Assembly (NCBI GenBank): GCA_020348985.1
Contig: CP070761.1
Coordinates: forward strand, 2,245,050-2,283,849
DNA from: Candidatus Thorarchaeota archaeon
GTDB taxonomy: Archaea > Asgardarchaeota > Thorarchaeia > Thorarchaeales > Thorarchaeaceae
DNA: 38,800 bases
Direction of reading: 5' to 3'
The translations under genes were made by a program, and so were the position numbers. This document shows, one piece after another, positions 6,988 to 15,024 of the stretch (positions are counted from its first letter, which is position 1; every line of letters starts with the position of its first letter). The notes beneath the pieces were generated by a model. It was not told where the DNA came from. It worked only from the letters and a program-made list of their open reading frames with translations, and did not search any database.

Positions 6988-8058
6988 ATGAACTGTGAGT
7001 CCTTCTCCGAGATGAGAGAGGCAAAACTCTACTCCAGGACCCCCGGCGGCATTCGATGTGACCTCTGTGCTCGCCGCTGTGTCTTGGGAGAAGGCGAAAC
7101 TGGCTTCTGCCGAGTAAGAGTAGTAGAGAATGACACACTCAAATCAATGGTCTACGGTCTAATAGATGGAATGGCAGCCGATCCCATTGAAAAGAAGCCT
7201 CTGTTCCATTTCGCTCCAGGCTCAAAGACGTTCTCCATTAGCTCTTCATCGTGTAATTTCCGATGTCAATTCTGTCTCAACTACCATTCAGCCCACAGAA
7301 ATTCACCCGTCGGTGAATCATTGACTCCTGAGGATATAGTGAAGCTTGCTATGAATCAAGATTGCACCGGCATCACGTATACGTATACAGAACCAACGGT
7401 GTTCTGGGAGTTTGCAACCGACACCGCCCAGATTGCCCACTCTAATGGGATGTTCAACACCATTGTCACAAATGGCTACATGACTCCAGAAGCCATCGAA
7501 ATGATGACTCCAAATCTGGATGCCGCATCAATCAATTTCAAGGGCAGTGGAAACAAGGACTTCTACCAGAAACTAATGTCGGTTCCTAAGGTAGAACCTA
7601 TCTACAAGTCAATGGAGGTCCTGAAGGAGAAGGGAGTCTTCATTGAGATCACAAACTTGATCATTCCAGAGGTCGGCGATTTCGAAGATGATACTCGTCA
7701 AATGGCAAAGTGGATAGTTGACAATCTTGGATCTGGTACGCCATTTCATATCATAGCTTTCGCGCCCACATACAAAATGACTCACCTCCCACGGACGCCT
7801 CCTGCAACACTTGAACGCCACATTCGAATTGCAAGAGAAGCAGGTCTTACCTTCGTTTACTCAGGAAACATAGCAGGTCACGACTACGAAGACACCTACT
7901 GCCCCAATTGCGGCACACGTGCTGTTGAACGATATTCCGTCTTTCTGAAGTCAAATAACCTAGATGAGAAGGGTCGGTGCCCCAAATGCCATAAGGACTT
8001 GAACATGGCTGGAATCAATTGGATGGTTCGAGGTCGTGGTCGTGCAAGGTTCTTCTGA
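6988..8058 (+). CDS. amrS: AmmeMemoRadiSam-type radical SAM enzyme
   Basis: This 356-residue protein matches the radical SAM component of the AmmeMemoRadiSam system, formerly called a pyruvate formate-lyase-activating-enzyme homologue. The N-terminus has CDLCARRCVLGEGETGFCRVR. The radical SAM CxxxCxxC motif is CNFRCQFC (Cys89, 93, 96), which binds the 4Fe-4S cluster. The family-typical end YSGNIAGHDYEDTYCPNCG is followed by a second CPKCH pair, suggesting a zinc or auxiliary cluster site. Partner families Memo and AMMECR1 are not in this window. The target reaction of this family is not established. It overlaps the DUF2797 gene by 23 bases, so both are probably one transcript. Confidence 0.92.
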   Translation: MNCESFSEMREAKLYSRTPGGIRCDLCARRCVLGEGETGFCRVRVVENDTLKSMVYGLIDGMAADPIEKKPLFHFAPGSKTFSISSSSCNFRCQFCLNYHSAHRNSPVGESLTPEDIVKLAMNQDCTGITYTYTEPTVFWEFATDTAQIAHSNGMFNTIVTNGYMTPEAIEMMTPNLDAASINFKGSGNKDFYQKLMSVPKVEPIYKSMEVLKEKGVFIEITNLIIPEVGDFEDDTRQMAKWIVDNLGSGTPFHIIAFAPTYKMTHLPRTPPATLERHIRIAREAGLTFVYSGNIAGHDYEDTYCPNCGTRAVERYSVFLKSNNLDEKGRCPKCHKDLNMAGINWMVRGRGRARFF

Positions 8059-8962
8059 GGCGAGACAGTTGCACGTAGTGGACATTAAGTGGCGTTCAGC
8101 GTCATCTGGAAACTTCGAACTTGGCTTCCTAAGCTGGCCTCAGGATAGCAGCGAAGTTGAGTTTCATCTACTTCGAATCGGCCAGGCGATATCTTGGGAA
8201 ATTCTTGGGCCCAGACTCTGTGTTGGATATCGGGATTCTGACGGTCGTCTTGTTGAATGTCCTGAGCGGAGCACAATCTTGAGACACGGAACGCGGTGCG
8301 GACCTTGTTCTGCAATGGACAACTATGATGCCTGTATGCGCTGTGACGGAAAGGACTGCACTGCTTCGGCGGAGAGAAGAAGGGCTTGCAAGGAATCCGA
8401 ATATGCGGTCTACTTGGCTCTATTTGGTGAGTCCACAGTTAAAGTGGGGGTGTCTACTCTTCGAAGGGTCCAAATAAGATGGATTGAGCAGGGTGCCGAC
8501 TACGGAGTGGTCCTCAGTGTTATCAAGGATGGCCAGGAGGCACGGCGCCTAGAGTCTCTGCTAGACAAGCTGTCTTCCGTGGTGAAACAGGTGAGGAGCA
8601 GTCGCAAAGTGAGCGGACTTCATGCAAAGATGACCCCCTCAATGGCCAAAGCGGCGCTCGAGGGCTTCTTGGAGTCCCAAACAGTCATCAAGAGATCAGA
8701 CATATTCGAAATAACCGACCTTTCGCAATATTATGATCTTGGCGGTTTGGATGCGAGGCCACAAATGTGGTTCAAGAACTCAGATCAAGTTGCTGGCCAA
8801 AAGATGCTTGGCGAGATTGTAGGTGCAAAGGGTTCTCTGCTCGTCACTAGAATAGCAGGGAGTTACAAGGTAGCAGACTTGAGGCGTCTAGTTGGTTACA
8901 CAATCTCCATGGATGCGGAGATAGAGATATCGACACAATCTGGTTTAGATGACTTCATCTGA
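8036..8962 (+). CDS. DUF2797 family protein
   Basis: This 308-residue protein belongs to DUF2797. The typical zinc-knuckle section is present: TRCGPCSAMDNYDACMRCDGKDC, followed by an RRRAC stretch. After that comes the signature YAVYLALFGESTVKVGVS, then RWIEQGADYGVVL. The Cys pairs suggest metal binding. The biochemical role of the family is unknown. The GTG start at 8036 lies inside the end of the radical SAM gene, with a 23-base overlap; I chose it because the next in-frame starts would cut into the N-terminal beta domain (IKWRSASSGNFELGFLSW). The co-transcription with a radical SAM enzyme suggests a shared process, but no known link is available to me. Confidence 0.85.
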   Translation: MVVQGSSEARQLHVVDIKWRSASSGNFELGFLSWPQDSSEVEFHLLRIGQAISWEILGPRLCVGYRDSDGRLVECPERSTILRHGTRCGPCSAMDNYDACMRCDGKDCTASAERRRACKESEYAVYLALFGESTVKVGVSTLRRVQIRWIEQGADYGVVLSVIKDGQEARRLESLLDKLSSVVKQVRSSRKVSGLHAKMTPSMAKAALEGFLESQTVIKRSDIFEITDLSQYYDLGGLDARPQMWFKNSDQVAGQKMLGEIVGAKGSLLVTRIAGSYKVADLRRLVGYTISMDAEIEISTQSGLDDFI

Positions 8963-8967
8963 CGAAC

Positions 8968-8977
8968 CTTTTATTGG
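8968..8977 (+). promoter_or_regulatory. TATA-like element for the longin-like gene
   Basis: CTTTTATTGG lies with its centre about 30 bases before the ATG at 9001, directly after the DUF2797 stop. The spacing suits a leaderless transcript and supports 9001 as the start rather than the TTG at 8974. Confidence 0.4.
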
Positions 8978-9000
8978 GCGTAGTAGGAACATCGAACGCG

Positions 9001-9867
9001 ATGAGTAACGGTTCCATTGATGAAGAGAAGGTGCGCTACATTTCATTTGTGCGCAAAGAAGGCGGAGAGCCCATTCTAGGCATCCCCTATCGTGAGATGA
9101 GCGTTGATCCTGACCTTGTCGCGAGCTTCGTCCTAGCAGTCATCATATTCGAAAACCGTCAACTCAAGACCTTCACGAAAGAAGGGTACGTTGTTGTCAT
9201 TGAGGAAGGAAGACATGTTGTTGGTCTTCTGATTGTGGACCGAGTTGAAGATGAAGATCCGTATCGTTCTGAACTGATTGCAATCATAGAACGGTTTGAA
9301 ACGGAGTACGACTCACAGCTAAATAACTGGAAGGGTGATATTAGACCCTTCCGAGAGTTTGCGCTTCACGTTCTTGGAGTCTTTCCTTACAGGCGCCTAG
9401 AATGGGATCTTGTTCCCCGACTTGTGCCCAAATCCGAAGCTACTCCTGATAGGCACGCTTCCATTCCATGGAGTGTTGGTGAGACGGACCAGAAGATCCA
9501 TAGAATGGTTGGCTTCATTAATGGCAAGAGGACTTTCAGAGATATAATTGACGCATCGGGATTGGGTGAGAGAGATGGCATGGCTATCATATCCATGCTG
9601 GATCGATACAACTGGATTACAGTGACAAGACATCTCAGTGATTCTAGTGTGCTGGTGAAGATCATGGCGCCGCCCAAGTTCTTGCTGGGTGTGTACGGCG
9701 ACCAACTTGTTCAGATTGTTGAGATGTTTGACGGTACGAGAACACTCAGTGAAGTCTGCGACGAACTCCCCACAAACATTGAGGTAGTTCGCACAGTTGC
9801 CAAGAACCTAATTGACTCGGGCGTAATTGACTATGTTGACGCCACCGAAGGGAGTGATGCTCAATGA
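9001..9867 (+). CDS. Longin-like domain plus two winged-helix modules, paralogue 1
   Basis: This 288-residue protein starts with an alpha/beta domain of about 130 residues. It has VRYISFVRKEGGEPILGIPY, DPDLVASFVLAVIIF, and a VVVIEEGRHVVGLLIVDR hairpin; this strand-strand-DPxLVxxFxxA helix-strand layout is typical of longin/Roadblock-type sensor domains common in Asgard archaea. It is followed by two similar helical modules, INGKRTFRDIIDASGLGERDGMAIISMLDRYNWI (~residues 168-205) and FDGTRTLSEVCDELPTNIEVVRTVAKNLIDSGVI (~240-280), which look like winged helices or PatA-type DUF4388 relatives. The next gene is a clear paralogue. Function is not known; such domains in eukaryotes scaffold small GTPases and membranes. 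No small GTPase is encoded in this window. Confidence 0.7.
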   Translation: MSNGSIDEEKVRYISFVRKEGGEPILGIPYREMSVDPDLVASFVLAVIIFENRQLKTFTKEGYVVVIEEGRHVVGLLIVDRVEDEDPYRSELIAIIERFETEYDSQLNNWKGDIRPFREFALHVLGVFPYRRLEWDLVPRLVPKSEATPDRHASIPWSVGETDQKIHRMVGFINGKRTFRDIIDASGLGERDGMAIISMLDRYNWITVTRHLSDSSVLVKIMAPPKFLLGVYGDQLVQIVEMFDGTRTLSEVCDELPTNIEVVRTVAKNLIDSGVIDYVDATEGSDAQ

Positions 9868-9981
9868 GTCTAGCACGATATCATGCAGGACTAGAGGTTA
9901 AAAAACCATATAGGCATGAATCACGCTGCTGTGTAGACTCTGAGATTTCATTCGAAACCAAATTGAGGAGGTGTAATTGAC

Positions 9982-10800
9982 TTGGCCCTAGACATATCTA
10001 AGGTACGTTACATCTCACTCATCCGAGTTGAAGGCGGAGAATCCATTCTGAACATCCCGTATGCAGAAATGACAGTTGATCCAGATCTCATCGCAGGCTT
10101 TGTCACTGCTGTCATTATCTTTGCCCGGACTCCAATTCGAACTATCCGAAAAGCAGCATACGACATCCTAATTGAGGTTGGAGATACTGTACTCATTTTA
10201 CTTGTTGTGGACCCCGTCCCTGACGAAGCACCGTATCGCGAGCGCATGAAAAGAATACTGGCGAATCTAGAGGAAGAGCATGGTGAAAAGCTGAGGCACT
10301 TCGAGGGTGATGTCAGGCGATACAGAGAATTCACTCTTGATATCATCTCCGAGTTTCCGTTCTTCATATCTGACCTGGATCTTGTCCCAATCAAAGTAGA
10401 GAATGGGAGTCCGATTGTGTACAGAGTAGGCAAAATCGACCGAAAGCTGGAGCAAGTAGAGGCATTCATCAATGGAAAGCGTACAGTTTCTGAGATAATG
10501 GACATGATGCAACTGCCTGAGAAGGATGTGCTTGGTTTGATATCCATCCTCGGCAAGCACAAATCCATCGAGTTCAAGAGGCGCTTGACTGAACACGACA
10601 TTCTAGTCAAGGCCGCTTGTTCTGAATTCGTTCTCAGCAAACTCAAGGCGCAGTATGGTCAGCCGCTAGAAGACCTTTATGAGAAGTTTGATGGTAACCT
10701 CACAATCAAGGAGATCATCGAATCATTGCCGTACGACACCAACGCAATCTGGTTCATCATCAACAAGTTGGTTGAAGAAGGCTGCCTGGAACCGAATTAG
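9982..10800 (+). CDS. Longin-like domain plus two winged-helix modules, paralogue 2
   Basis: This 272-residue protein is a tandem paralogue of the preceding gene. The start is alignable throughout: VRYISLIRVEGGESILNIPYAEM, DPDLIAGFVTAVIIF, then INGKRTVSEIMDMMQLPEKD and FDGNLTIKEIIESLPYD. The start is TTG at 9982, with the Shine-Dalgarno sequence GGAGGTG at 9967-9973 eight bases away. It is separated from paralogue 1 by 114 bases that contain a TATA-like CCATATAGG at about 9906-9914, so it may have its own promoter. Tandem divergence suggests the two form a heterodimer or sense different partners, which is inference. It converges with the NifB-like gene across only three bases. Confidence 0.72.
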   Translation: MALDISKVRYISLIRVEGGESILNIPYAEMTVDPDLIAGFVTAVIIFARTPIRTIRKAAYDILIEVGDTVLILLVVDPVPDEAPYRERMKRILANLEEEHGEKLRHFEGDVRRYREFTLDIISEFPFFISDLDLVPIKVENGSPIVYRVGKIDRKLEQVEAFINGKRTVSEIMDMMQLPEKDVLGLISILGKHKSIEFKRRLTEHDILVKAACSEFVLSKLKAQYGQPLEDLYEKFDGNLTIKEIIESLPYDTNAIWFIINKLVEEGCLEPN

Positions 10801-10803
10801 ATC

Positions 10804-11640
10804 CTAGAGGATAACATCGTTTCCCGGAATCCCTACAACATCGCTTCGACACTGCCTGCAGTGCACAAACTGTCTGATATGCGCTGATGCTGCGAGTCTT
10901 GCATTTCGGAGTTGCTTTGCAGAGGGCGATTTCGAGTTCTCGAATCTAGCACAAGGTATAAGCGGAACGATGTTCTGGAGCGATACTCCGAGGTCAGCCA
11001 ATGATTCTGCGGTATTGAGGATTTCATGGTCATTGACTCCAGGTATCAGGATTGTGTTTGCTTTCACCGCTATTCCTGCATCAACCGCGCTCGATATTCC
11101 AAATGATTGCCTTGCAGTGAGTTTGTGAGCCATTGAAATGCCTGATACAACATTGTCGTCCACGATGGCCCACTCGTAGACCTGGGCCGCCACAGCTGGA
11201 TTCAGTGTGTTCACAGTGACTGAAATCGCCTTCATACCCAGACTGACAAGCCTTTCAGTCTCTTCTCCAAGAAGGACTCCGTTTGTACTCAGACAGAATT
11301 CTATCTTGGGACATTCACGGCGAATCCCGTCCAACAAACTGAAGGTTTCTGGATTAGCCAAAGGCTCGCCTGGTCCTGAAACAGCAACTATCCCAAGTCT
11401 TGGGCGGCGCTCGAGCTCATTGAGGGCCCTCTCGAGGGCCTCTTGAACACTCATGATTCTAGACGCCATCCCTGGTCTTTGTGGACGACATCCCTGATGT
11501 TCTCCATTATTGCAGTAGGCACACTTGACGTTGCACCTCCTTGCAACAGGCAGGTGAATTCTCTCCCATATGTCGCCTCTCTTCGTCGACCAACATGGAT
11601 GAGATGAGAATGGGAATTTGCTTTCTATTGTTGAGACCAA
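10804..11640 (-). CDS. NifB-like radical SAM protein without nif context
   Basis: This 278-residue protein resembles the SAM-radical domain of NifB, which builds the NifB-co Fe-S cluster core for nitrogenase. Seen: SHPCW near residue 16, IHLPVARRCNVKCAYCNN with the radical SAM Cys36, Cys40 and Cys43, CRPQRPG at ~51, VSGPGEPLANPETF, and a C-terminal CRQCRSD (Cys261, Cys264). NifB uses such N- and C-terminal Cys to hold two extra 4Fe-4S clusters. Canonical NifB has ESRPG; here it is PQRPG. The NifX-like C-terminal domain found in bacterial NifB is absent, as in methanogens. The TTG start at 11640 directly abuts the stop of the Roadblock gene. No nitrogenase gene is nearby, so its product may serve another cofactor. 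Another radical SAM role is possible. Confidence 0.78.
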   Translation of the reverse strand: MVSTIESKFPFSSHPCWSTKRGDIWERIHLPVARRCNVKCAYCNNGEHQGCRPQRPGMASRIMSVQEALERALNELERRPRLGIVAVSGPGEPLANPETFSLLDGIRRECPKIEFCLSTNGVLLGEETERLVSLGMKAISVTVNTLNPAVAAQVYEWAIVDDNVVSGISMAHKLTARQSFGISSAVDAGIAVKANTILIPGVNDHEILNTAESLADLGVSLQNIVPLIPCARFENSKSPSAKQLRNARLAASAHIRQFVHCRQCRSDVVGIPGNDVIL

Positions 11641-12033
11641 TTAGATCAGACCCTGTAACAGAGCACCTGCACGCCTTGCTACTTGTTTGCCATCGTTAAA
11701 AACTAGACCCATCTTTGTGTTCTCAGGAGCAGTGATGGTCAGCAAATACCCTCCGGCAATTGAGATCACAACAGTTGTTCCCATTTCGCCCTGGATTATT
11801 ATCGACCGAAGATTTCCCTGCTTCAGTTCACGAACAGTCTGTTCTCCTGCAGAATGAATCCCTGCAACCATTGCAGCAACTGACACTTCTTCGGTTCCTG
11901 TAAGGAAATGACTGATTAGAGGAAGGCCTTCAACTGAGAATATAGCGGCGCCGAGGATTGGAGACCTATTTGCGAAATCTACCAGGAGCTGCTTCAGAAG
12001 CTGCTGAATGCTGGCGCTTCCTTCACTACTCAA
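11641..12033 (-). CDS. Roadblock/LC7 domain protein
   Basis: This 130-residue protein is a single Roadblock/LC7 domain: helix IQQLLKQLLVDFANRSP, strands ILGAAIFSVEGLPLISHF, a central helix with VAAMVAGIHSAGEQTVREL, strands SIIIQGEMGTTVVISIAGGYLLTI, and a final helix. Family members dimerise and regulate small GTPases of the Rag, MglA or dynein-linked type. The start is TTG at 12033; GGAGGG at 12041-12046 lies seven bases upstream and supports it. It is followed with zero spacing by the NifB-like gene, so they are translationally linked. The gap on its 5' side (12034-12135) has a minus-strand GCTTTATGTG element at about 12109-12118, so this pair probably has its own promoter. Confidence 0.87.
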   Translation of the reverse strand: MSSEGSASIQQLLKQLLVDFANRSPILGAAIFSVEGLPLISHFLTGTEEVSVAAMVAGIHSAGEQTVRELKQGNLRSIIIQGEMGTTVVISIAGGYLLTITAPENTKMGLVFNDGKQVARRAGALLQGLI

Positions 12034-12135
12034 GTCATTTCCCTCCTATCAGTTCTTCAGGTTTTCATTCTTAAGAGTGTGGAATATGTTGACCACCTGA
12101 AGTACAGCACATAAAGCTTCGGAGAATGCAGCGAG

Positions 12136-13146
12136 CTACTCAATCAATCTGACAGAAGTAACTGTGTCACTGTGAAGTGATCGCGCAGGCATTTTCATAA
12201 TCTTAAGCACATGCTCTGCTTCTTGATCAAATCCTTCCTCAGTCAGCATGTCAATGAATTCCATGCCTGTTGTGATGGATAGCCCCTTCATTGGAGCACC
12301 TGTCCTGCATGACTCGAGTAGCTCTTCAGCGCTGATCAGTTTGCATCTTATCTTGAGGTCTTTCTGTTTCTCTAGATGCGTAATGCCCTTTCTTGCTATT
12401 CCTCGATTCTCCCTCTGTTCCTCAGTGTAGGCTCTTCTCTTCGTGATATTGCGAAGTCGGTTGAGTCCCTGTTTCACGACTTCTTCCGACTTCAGCGTTC
12501 TTCCATAGACGCCACGAACACTCTTGGTGGACGAAGTAACAAGCCAGGCTGTTCCATATTCTGCTTGATATCTCATTCCCTTGAGTATCTCCGATTCACT
12601 GAGAAGTGTTATGGATCGATAACCCTTGTACTCGACAACAAATGACCAATCCGGATCTATGTTTGTCACAAGTAGATCTGGAGAGAGTGAACCCTGGCCA
12701 GTCGAAGGGACACTTGTTGACACGGCTGGGAACAGCTTGGTGATCAAGGCGACAAAGGATTCATGAAACAAGTTGTGGCGGAGATTCCTTGCTTCCTGAG
12801 GATGTCTAACTCCTGCCTCACGATAAAGGACAGGCATCTCAATTTTGAGACCAGTCCGAAGACGTACTTCATTCTTCGTGGTCAGTCTTCCTCTACGATG
12901 ATTCTGCTGGACTAGTCGAATCGCGGCTTCTCTTCCAAGTAACTGATACGTTGCTTTCCCAAAATCTTGAGAGCTTTCACCGGAGTCCTTCGTTCGTCTT
13001 GCTTCTTGTTGAGCCCAATCAATGATGTCCTGAGCTTCGGCGCCAAGAAGTTGGAAGATGGAGGACAACTTCTCACCCAGGTTATGACGCCGCACATGTT
13101 TCCTCAAGGCCGGTCCATACTTGACTTTTCTGCGCAATCCCTTCAA
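12136..13146 (-). CDS. PD-(D/E)XK nuclease-like protein downstream of topoisomerase VI
   Basis: This 336-residue protein has a restriction-endonuclease-like core. The pieces are LFHESFVALITKLFP (Glu129), SLSPDLLVTNIDPDWSFVVEYKGYRSI (Asp157, Glu172, Lys174) and MRYQAEYGTAWLVTSS (Gln194). That is the order E, PD, ExK, Q expected for an active fold. The first 100 residues are helical and basic, and the last 120 are again helical. It is the fourth gene after the AN1/M50 gene in a tightly spaced minus-strand run; only 24 bases separate it from the coiled-coil gene upstream. The TTG start at 13146 is the first possible one. A nuclease beside topoisomerase VI suggests DNA-end processing; that is inference from position. 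I cannot assign a known family. Confidence 0.7.
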   Translation of the reverse strand: MKGLRRKVKYGPALRKHVRRHNLGEKLSSIFQLLGAEAQDIIDWAQQEARRTKDSGESSQDFGKATYQLLGREAAIRLVQQNHRRGRLTTKNEVRLRTGLKIEMPVLYREAGVRHPQEARNLRHNLFHESFVALITKLFPAVSTSVPSTGQGSLSPDLLVTNIDPDWSFVVEYKGYRSITLLSESEILKGMRYQAEYGTAWLVTSSTKSVRGVYGRTLKSEEVVKQGLNRLRNITKRRAYTEEQRENRGIARKGITHLEKQKDLKIRCKLISAEELLESCRTGAPMKGLSITTGMEFIDMLTEEGFDQEAEHVLKIMKMPARSLHSDTVTSVRLIE

Positions 13147-13170
13147 CTCTCGATTTCAGACCGCTTGGAA

Positions 13171-13842
13171 CTACATTATTTCCTTCTCTAGAGTGGCTTC
13201 TTGTGTTTCGTCGTCGTAAATCACTAGCTCGGCATTGACGAGATCGAAGATCGCCTTCTGAACAACGGCTGGTTGGATTCCCGTGCTTGAAGCTATGTTC
13301 CTACGCGATATTGGTTTCTTCGTATTGTGGAGAGTGTACAAGATTCGTGCATGTGGCTTCCCGTAGAAGACTGTTTCAATTAGCATAATGTAGATGGCAA
13401 GCAAGTCGCTTACATCTACCTTCTCCTCAAGTTTCTCCTTTTCGGCGGCGGTCTCACGATAGAGTTCTGACACCCTCTCAAGCTTACCAGTGATGTCGTC
13501 CATCTCCGCCCGAAGCTCATCTCGTTCTCTTCTGAGCTCCGCTACCGCCTCGTCCTTCGATGCTTCTATACTGTGGGCGCTAGCCTTAGCCTCCTCTATT
13601 TCACTAGCCGCAGATTCAAGTTTTGCCTCGAGCGACTCCTTTTCCCCTGTGAGTCTGGCAATTTCTTCTTCCTTGGTCTTTGCATCTTCTTCTGCAGCCC
13701 AGCACTTCTCTTCTATCTCTCTACGAGCTGAACGAAGCTCCTCTCCCTCTTCCTTTAGCTTGTCCCTTTCATCCATGAAGGATTCGATCTTGTTCTTGAG
13801 ACTCTCGATGGCTTCGAGCAGCTTCTCCCTGTCCTCTGACAT
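13171..13842 (-). CDS. Coiled-coil protein with C-terminal winged helix
   Basis: This 223-residue protein has a very charged coiled coil from residue 1 to about 148 (EAIESLKNKIESFMDERDKL, LRRERDELRAEMDDITGKLE). The rest is a compact domain: LLAIYIMLIETVFYGKPHARILYTLHNTKKPISRRNIASSTGIQPAVVQKAIFDLVNAELV. ILYTL-x(7)-SRRNIASSTGIQPAVVQKAIFDLVNAELV is a winged helix. A minus-strand GATATAAAGC at about 13878-13887 could give its own start, with TGAGG before the ATG at 13842, but the 36-base gap to topoisomerase VI A also permits read-through. The layout, dimerising coil plus DNA-binding tip, repeats that at 4976-6421. It could tether or load the topoisomerase, which is inference. Confidence 0.73.
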   Translation of the reverse strand: MSEDREKLLEAIESLKNKIESFMDERDKLKEEGEELRSARREIEEKCWAAEEDAKTKEEEIARLTGEKESLEAKLESAASEIEEAKASAHSIEASKDEAVAELRRERDELRAEMDDITGKLERVSELYRETAAEKEKLEEKVDVSDLLAIYIMLIETVFYGKPHARILYTLHNTKKPISRRNIASSTGIQPAVVQKAIFDLVNAELVIYDDETQEATLEKEIM

Positions 13843-13878
13843 AGATACTATCCTCAGAATGTGAATGGCCCACCCGCT

Positions 13879-15024
13879 TTATATCAGTTTCACATCAAAC
13901 TCTTTGGCTTTCAGTTTGATATAGTCCACGTACTTCTTTCTTAGCTCTGAGAGAGGAAGCGCGAAGGCTTTGAATGCTTCAAGTTCTCCTTTCAGTCGCT
14001 TTCGAATGAGAAGATCATTCTCTTTTCTCAGGAAGTCGTCTTCACCAATTCCTGGCAGACTACGATTCTGTTTGGCACATATGAGATCGGATTTGGACAT
14101 TGACTCGAGGGTGTGTGAGATGTCTTGAAGCATCCCATTCTTTCCCCAGAAGTCCTTCGTTGTCAGACCCATAAGCTTGGCCTCCGGAGTTGCTAGGCCC
14201 TCAATGTTCGCCAACTCAATCGAGTTGTTTCTGATAGTAGAGAAGATGCGTAGAGACCACGGCGAAAGGTCGACTAGAACGAATACTGGCACCTCAGAGT
14301 CCGCAAGTCTGCGAATCCAGGCACGCATGTTACGCCCAGGTTGTCCAAACAGAGAACCGACCCCCAACCGCATTCCCTCTGGGAGTTCCAATTCGATCAG
14401 ATTACGTGCCATTGCCTCCTTCTCGATGAAGACCGCCGCATCAATGTTGATTTCATGGATCTTAACATCCGAGGGTCTTGAAGATATGAACCATCCATAT
14501 TCGCCAGCGGAGTTGCAGCAGATTCGTTTCCCTGACAGGTCCGACAATGTGACATCTCCATAGAAGGTACCCTTAGGTGAACTTACAACGCCAAATTCCT
14601 CACGTGGCATCGATGCACCTTGGATTCTTAGAATTCTCTCGCACAGATTGATCAATCTGTTTGTTTCATTTTGTCCAGAGATATTCAGAGTCTCCTGAAC
14701 GTGTTTCACTTTGTGCATGTAGTAGAAGTCTCGAAGTGACATCGACATGCCCTGTTCAAGGTGTTCCCTGAATCTTGTGAGACCATTAACAATTCCTGCG
14801 ATTGTCTTGGCACTCTCCACTTTCCGTCCGTCTAGAAAAGAAGCATGCGCGTCTATGTGTCTATAACCGTCTCTGTTGGTGTAGCTCACGTTCCTCTTTG
14901 AGGAGCCGTAGTACCCAATCTCCGGGAACTCGCCGCACTGGATTGTTTCGACAAGGGTCTGAAGAATCGTATCAATCAACGGAATCATCTGGAGGCTTCG
15001 TGTCGATCCCTTCATGCCTTTCAT
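13879..15024 (-). CDS. top6A: DNA topoisomerase VI subunit A (Spo11 family) with altered Toprim motif
   Basis: This 381-residue protein is a full-length topoisomerase VI A subunit, the DNA-cleaving partner of subunit B. The winged-helix/CAP region holds MSLRDFYYMHK, with Tyr101/Tyr102 including the expected catalytic Tyr. The Toprim domain has VFIEKEAM with metal ligand Glu201, then FGQPGRNMRAWIRRL, then VPVFVLVDLSPWSLRIF. The last motif is normally D-x-D-P-W-G; here it is Asp252-Leu-Ser254-Pro-Trp-Ser, so the second acidic Mg ligand and the glycine are both replaced. I checked this in the bases (GTC GAC CTT TCG CCG TGG TCT). The rest, including SIELANIEGLATPEAKLMGL, is family-like. It overlaps the subunit B stop by four bases. 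The replaced residues may mark a lineage-specific variant or a weakened cleavage site. Confidence 0.9.
   Translation of the reverse strand: MKGMKGSTRSLQMIPLIDTILQTLVETIQCGEFPEIGYYGSSKRNVSYTNRDGYRHIDAHASFLDGRKVESAKTIAGIVNGLTRFREHLEQGMSMSLRDFYYMHKVKHVQETLNISGQNETNRLINLCERILRIQGASMPREEFGVVSSPKGTFYGDVTLSDLSGKRICCNSAGEYGWFISSRPSDVKIHEINIDAAVFIEKEAMARNLIELELPEGMRLGVGSLFGQPGRNMRAWIRRLADSEVPVFVLVDLSPWSLRIFSTIRNNSIELANIEGLATPEAKLMGLTTKDFWGKNGMLQDISHTLESMSKSDLICAKQNRSLPGIGEDDFLRKENDLLIRKRLKGELEAFKAFALPLSELRKKYVDYIKLKAKEFDVKLI

Noticed and set aside
10008..10646. Minus-strand frame of 212 codons
   Set aside because: Antisense to the clear longin-like paralogue 2, with no recognisable protein features.
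10804..11640. Evidence for nitrogen fixation
   Set aside because: A NifB-like protein alone does not show it; there is no nifH, nifD, nifK or nifE/N in the window.
13490..13864. Plus-strand Ser-rich frame of 124 codons
   Set aside because: It is the antisense of the coiled-coil gene; Glu/Lys/Ala-rich codons read backwards give Ser/Leu runs.
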